Of a DNA stretch of 6,998 bases, positions 4,869-6,998 are shown piece after piece. Under the pieces are notes generated by a model. The model searched no databases and was not told where the DNA came from. It saw only the letters and a program-made list of their open reading frames with translations. Where the stretch lies: NCBI GenBank assembly GCA_934615235.1, contig CAKTTL010000126.1:1-6998 (forward strand), written 5' to 3'. This DNA is from an uncultured Clostridia bacterium. Lineage in GTDB: Bacteria; Bacillota; Clostridia; Christensenellales; Aristaeellaceae. The position numbers and the translations under genes are program-made. The stretch's first letter is position 1. The number at the start of each line of letters is the position of its first letter.

Positions 4869-6362
4869 TTGGAGGCGAGGGAAAACACGGAGAGCTTTGA
4901 TCTCTACCGCGATATGGCGGAGCGGACGAACGGAGAAATCTATATCGGCGTCGTCGGCCCCGTGCGCACTGGCAAATCGACCTTCATCACGCGGTTTATG
5001 GAGCAGATGGTGCTGCCCCTGCAAAACGACCCCTACAAGCGCGCCCGCGCTGTGGACGCGCTGCCGGTAAGCGGTTCGGGCAAGACGATCATGACCACGC
5101 AGCCCAAGTTCGTGCCCGACGAGGCGGCCGAAGTCGCCGTAGCGGACAAGAAGGCGCGCGTGCGCCTGGTGGACTGCGTCGGGTATCTTGTCAAGGGCGT
5201 GCTGGGCACGCAGGAGAACGACGTGCCGCGCATGGTGCACACGCCGTGGTTCGACGACGACATCCCCTTTGAGGAAGCCGCGGAAATCGGCACGCGCAAG
5301 GTGATCGCCGATCACAGCACGGTCGGCCTTGTCGTCACAACGGACGGCAGCGTCACGGATATCCCGCGGCCCGTCTACACCGAAGCCGAGGAACGCGTCG
5401 TGCGTGAGCTGCAGCAGCTGGGCAAGCCCTTCGCGATCGTGCTCAACAGCGCGCACCCGGACGACGCGGAAACGCAGAAGCTGCGCGCCACGCTCGAGGG
5501 CAAGTACGACGCGCCGGTCATCGCCCTCGACGCGAAGGCCATGACGGCGGACGACGTAAACGCGCTGCTGGAGCAGATGCTGCTCGCCTTCCCGCTGCGC
5601 GAAGCGCACATCGAACTGCCCGCCTGGGTCGAAGCGCTCGATGAAAAGCACTGGCTGGTGCAATCGCTTCTGGAGCGCCTGCGCGCCATTTCGCAGGCCT
5701 CTCTGCGGATGCGCGATTCAGCCGTTTTCTCGCAGGCGTTCGCCGAATCGGAATACACCGAACCGGTCCGCGCGGGCGAATCGTCGCTCTCTCAGGGACT
5801 GCTCAACCTGACGCTGCCGCTGAAGGAAGGGCTTTTCAACAAGATTCTCGGCGAGGAATGCGGAACGGAAATTCACGGCGACGCGCATCTGCTTTCGCTT
5901 CTCAAGGAGCTTGTCGCCGCGAAAACCGAATACGACCGCATTGCCGACGCGCTCGAATCGGTCAGGCAGACGGGATACGGCCTTGTCGCGCCCGCGCTTT
6001 CCGATCTGACGCTGCAGGATCCCGAAATTGTCCGTCAGGGCAACCGTTTCGGCGTGCGGCTGAAAGCGAGCGCATCCTCCCTGCACCTGATCAAAACGGA
6101 CATCACCACGGAAGTTACGCCCGTTGTCGGCACGGAACAGCAGAGCGAGGAATTCGTCCAATATCTTCTCTCCGAATTTGAAAACGATCCGGCAAAAATC
6201 TGGAACACGAACTTTTTCGGCAAATCTCTGCACGAAATGGTGCGCGAGGGGCTGAACAACAAGCTCTCGCAGATGCCGGGCGACGCGCAGGAAAAGGTGC
6301 AGGAGATGCTGACCAAAATCGTCAACGAAGGCAACGGCGGCATGATCTGCATTCTGTTATAG
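4869..6362 (+). CDS. spoIVA: Stage IV sporulation protein A (spore coat morphogenetic ATPase)
   Basis: SpoIVA polymerises with ATP hydrolysis on the mother-cell side of the outer forespore membrane, forming the basement layer of the spore coat and being needed for cortex assembly. The 497-residue protein is the usual full length (about 492 in Bacillus subtilis). The N-terminal TRAFAC-type nucleotide domain has Walker A GPVRTGKST (about 30-38), a conserved TIMTTQPKFVP segment (73-83) and a Walker B-like VRLVDCVGY (98-106, D102). Further conserved stretches are PRMVHTPWF, FEEAAEIGTRKVI and, in the C-terminal half, KTEYDRIADALESVRQTGYG and NRFGVRLKA. It ends GGMICILL, like the family's C-terminus that contacts SpoVM in the forespore membrane. 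The start is TTG at 4869-4871, with GGAGGTGA (4855-4862) at good spacing. No frameshift or missing motif is seen. It is monocistronic and divergent from the 155-residue membrane-protein gene. Confidence 0.97.
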   Translation: MEARENTESFDLYRDMAERTNGEIYIGVVGPVRTGKSTFITRFMEQMVLPLQNDPYKRARAVDALPVSGSGKTIMTTQPKFVPDEAAEVAVADKKARVRLVDCVGYLVKGVLGTQENDVPRMVHTPWFDDDIPFEEAAEIGTRKVIADHSTVGLVVTTDGSVTDIPRPVYTEAEERVVRELQQLGKPFAIVLNSAHPDDAETQKLRATLEGKYDAPVIALDAKAMTADDVNALLEQMLLAFPLREAHIELPAWVEALDEKHWLVQSLLERLRAISQASLRMRDSAVFSQAFAESEYTEPVRAGESSLSQGLLNLTLPLKEGLFNKILGEECGTEIHGDAHLLSLLKELVAAKTEYDRIADALESVRQTGYGLVAPALSDLTLQDPEIVRQGNRFGVRLKASASSLHLIKTDITTEVTPVVGTEQQSEEFVQYLLSEFENDPAKIWNTNFFGKSLHEMVREGLNNKLSQMPGDAQEKVQEMLTKIVNEGNGGMICILL

Positions 6363-6376
6363 GCAATACTGCGTAA

Positions 6377-6514
6377 TTCGCGCGAAGGCTGACGAGATGT
6401 GTTTTCGTCGGATGCAAATTGCAGTTTTTGCAGGTGCGCTGGAAGCACGCCAGGAAAACTGCAGCCAACATACGGCATAAATGCGTCCGTCAGCCTTTCC
6501 ACCGCATTGTGCGG
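6377..6514. repeat. Structured, multiply self-complementary intergenic element
   Basis: The 211 bases between spoIVA and the tRNA hold no convincing gene but dense inverted repeats. TTCGCGCGAA (6377-6386) is a palindrome. AAGGCTGACG (6385-6394) and CGTCAGCCTT (6488-6497) form a 10-bp outer stem. Inside it TGCAGTTTT (6420-6428) pairs with AAAACTGCA (6455-6463), which in turn encloses GTGC/GCAC (6434-6437 with 6445-6448). A further hairpin, CCGCA-TTG-TGCGG, lies at 6502-6514. The nested layout fits a folded RNA or a dispersed palindromic intergenic repeat. No simple T-tailed terminator for spoIVA is seen, so read-through RNA may end in this structure. Function unknown. Confidence 0.6.
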
Positions 6515-6535
6515 AATCGACTATAATATTTCCGC

Positions 6536-6564
6536 TTGACAAGACGCGATTTCGGCGTGATAAT
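6536..6564 (+). promoter_or_regulatory. Sigma-A promoter of tRNA-Leu
   Basis: TTGACA (6536-6541) and GATAAT (6559-6564) are separated by exactly 17 bp. The predicted start at about 6571 leaves only a few bases of 5' leader before the tRNA, typical of stable-RNA genes. Confidence 0.85.
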
Positions 6565-6573
6565 GGAGAAAAC

Positions 6574-6656
6574 GCCGAAGTGGCGGAATGGCAGACGCCG
6601 GGGACTTAAAATCCCCTGTCCGCAGGGACGTGAGGGTTCGACCCCCTTCTTCGGCA
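6574..6656 (+). tRNA. tRNA-Leu, anticodon UAA
   Basis: The acceptor stem GCCGAAG (6574-6580) pairs with CTTCGGC (6649-6655), with A6656 as discriminator. The anticodon stem GGGGA/TCCCC encloses the loop CTTAAAA, giving anticodon UAA for leucine UUA. A long variable arm (TGTCCGCAGGGACGT region) marks a class II tRNA, as leucine tRNAs are. The T arm GAGGG-TTCGACC-CCCTT is canonical, with one G-U pair. The 3' CCA is not encoded. It has its own promoter and terminator. Confidence 0.97.
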
Positions 6657-6659
6657 GAA

Positions 6660-6700
6660 AAAAGCGCGGGAATCGGAGGATTCTCGCGCTTTTGTTTTTT
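6660..6700 (+). terminator. Intrinsic terminator of tRNA-Leu
   Basis: AAAAGCGCGGGAATC (6660-6674) and GATTCTCGCGCTTTT (6679-6693) form a 15-bp stem with one G-U pair around a GGAG loop, followed by TTTTGTTTTTT (6690-6700). It lies four bases after the tRNA. Confidence 0.95.
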
Positions 6701-6722
6701 GCTGGGAGGAATTTTGTTTTTT

Positions 6723-6818
6723 CTGGGGGAAAACCCTTCTTTCAGAAGAAAGAAGGGTTTTCCCCCAGACCCCCTTTCCGAAGAAAGCCGCTTGGGGTTC
6801 TGCAAGCATTTCCGCTCT
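6723..6818. repeat. Stem-loop repeat unit, copy A (with perfect 21-bp hairpin)
   Basis: Three consecutive hairpins make up this unit. First, a perfect 21-bp inverted repeat (6723-6743 with 6748-6768) with an AGAA loop. Second, CTTTC-CGAA-GAAAG (6774-6787). Third, GCTTG/CAAGC (6790-6794 with 6803-6807). Bases 6742-6818 are identical to 6922-6998, and over 6729-6818 there are only two differences from 6909-6998. The plus-strand hairpin is not followed by a T tract but by a C-rich run, so it does not look like a plain terminator. Confidence 0.9.
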
Positions 6819-6819
6819 T

Positions 6820-6906
6820 TTATTCCGCTTTTCCCTGCTTGGCGTGATAATCGTCCAGCGCCGCCCTCACGGCCTCCTCGGCCAGAAGGGAGCCGCGTAT
6901 CTTTTT
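6820..6906 (-). pseudogene. Orphan C-terminal fragment resembling a NifU/IscU-type Fe-S scaffold protein
   Basis: Read on the minus strand, 28 codons end in TAA at 6820-6822 and contain SLLAEEAVRAALDDYHAK. This resembles the C-terminal helix of NifU/IscU-type scaffold proteins (typically HCSxLAEEAIxAAIxDY). The HC pair that should precede it, supplying a cluster-ligand cysteine, reads RG here. Upstream in the same frame the sequence enters repeat copy B and meets a TGA nine codons before the IRGS segment, and nothing NifU-like is visible. So it looks like a remnant left when the repeat interrupted or rearranged a gene whose body may lie right of the window. The family match rests on a short segment; chance or a very short unrelated ORF is possible. 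Confidence 0.5.
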
Positions 6907-6908
6907 TG

Positions 6909-6998
6909 AAAACCCCTTCTCTCAGAAGAAAGAAGGGTTTTCCCCCAGACCCCCTTTCCGAAGAAAGCCGCTTGGGGTTCTGCAAGCATTTCCGCTCT
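6909..6998. repeat. Stem-loop repeat unit, copy B (runs off window)
   Basis: Second copy of the unit, exactly 180 bp from copy A and identical for the last 77 visible bases. Its distal two hairpins (6954-6967 and 6970-6987) are intact. The left arm of the first hairpin has diverged (TTTTTTGAAAACCCC in place of the G-rich arm), so its stem is imperfect and copy boundaries probably lie near 6908. Whether the 180-bp period continues is not visible. Confidence 0.88.

Noticed and set aside
4749..5663. A 304-codon minus-strand open frame opposite spoIVA
   Set aside because: spoIVA is unmistakable on the plus strand; the antisense frame is His/Arg-rich shadow sequence.
6522..6527. TATAAT upstream of the tRNA as a promoter -10
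   Set aside because: No acceptable -35 lies about 17 bp upstream, while TTGACA-17-GATAAT just downstream is a full promoter at the right distance from the tRNA.
6521..6985. A 154-codon minus-strand open frame across the tRNA and repeats
   Set aside because: It translates through both repeat copies (the same peptide appears twice), the tRNA terminator and the tRNA itself, so it is not a real gene.
6723..6998. CRISPR array
   Set aside because: Only two copies of a 90-bp hairpin-rich unit with one 90-bp spacer that appears to be coding remnant; sizes and structure do not fit CRISPR.

Overview
The window looks like a GC-rich chromosome segment from an endospore-forming Clostridia-type Firmicute. 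The evidence is a full-length SpoIVA, a murB-whiA-HPr block, a DUF1540 cysteine-rich small protein, strong AGGAGG ribosome binding sites, frequent TTG/GTG starts and compact intrinsic terminators. No species can be named from the sequence alone. Every identification rests on motif and family recognition by eye; no database search was run.

Layout. Positions 1-696 (minus) hold the first 232 codons of a type I glutamine synthetase (glnA), cut by the window edge. It has a near-consensus vegetative promoter and a terminator-like hairpin between promoter and ribosome binding site. Positions 849-1852 (minus) hold an unrecognised four-helix membrane protein preceded by, and overlapping, a DUF1540 cysteine-rich protein. 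Positions 1933-4223 (minus) form one apparently complete transcription unit: promoter, murB (peptidoglycan precursor reductase), whiA (LAGLIDADG-fold/HTH regulator), an HPr-family protein, then a strong terminator. Positions 4222-4776 (minus) are a monocistronic unit for a 155-residue single-pass membrane protein of unknown role, with its own promoter and terminator. Positions 4815-6362 (plus), divergent from it, carry spoIVA, the spore-coat morphogenetic ATPase, behind a sigma-E-like promoter.

The right end is non-coding and repeat-rich. Positions 6363-6535 carry an elaborately self-complementary element that looks like a structured intergenic repeat. It is followed by a complete tRNA-Leu(UAA) gene with its own promoter and terminator (6536-6700). 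From about 6720 to the window end there are two copies of a roughly 90-bp unit, exactly 180 bp apart and nearly identical, built of consecutive stem-loops. One copy contains a perfect 21-bp hairpin. Between the copies lies a 28-codon orphan piece resembling the C-terminus of a NifU/IscU Fe-S scaffold protein on the minus strand, apparently lacking the expected cysteine.

Functionally the conserved genes join nitrogen assimilation (glnA), cell-wall synthesis and division-linked regulation (murB, whiA, HPr-like) and sporulation (spoIVA, possibly DUF1540). I see no defence system, CRISPR array, transposase or phage module. The observations most worth following are the glnA leader hairpin, the divergent HPr beside whiA without rapZ/yvcK, and the repeat and gene-fragment zone after the tRNA.
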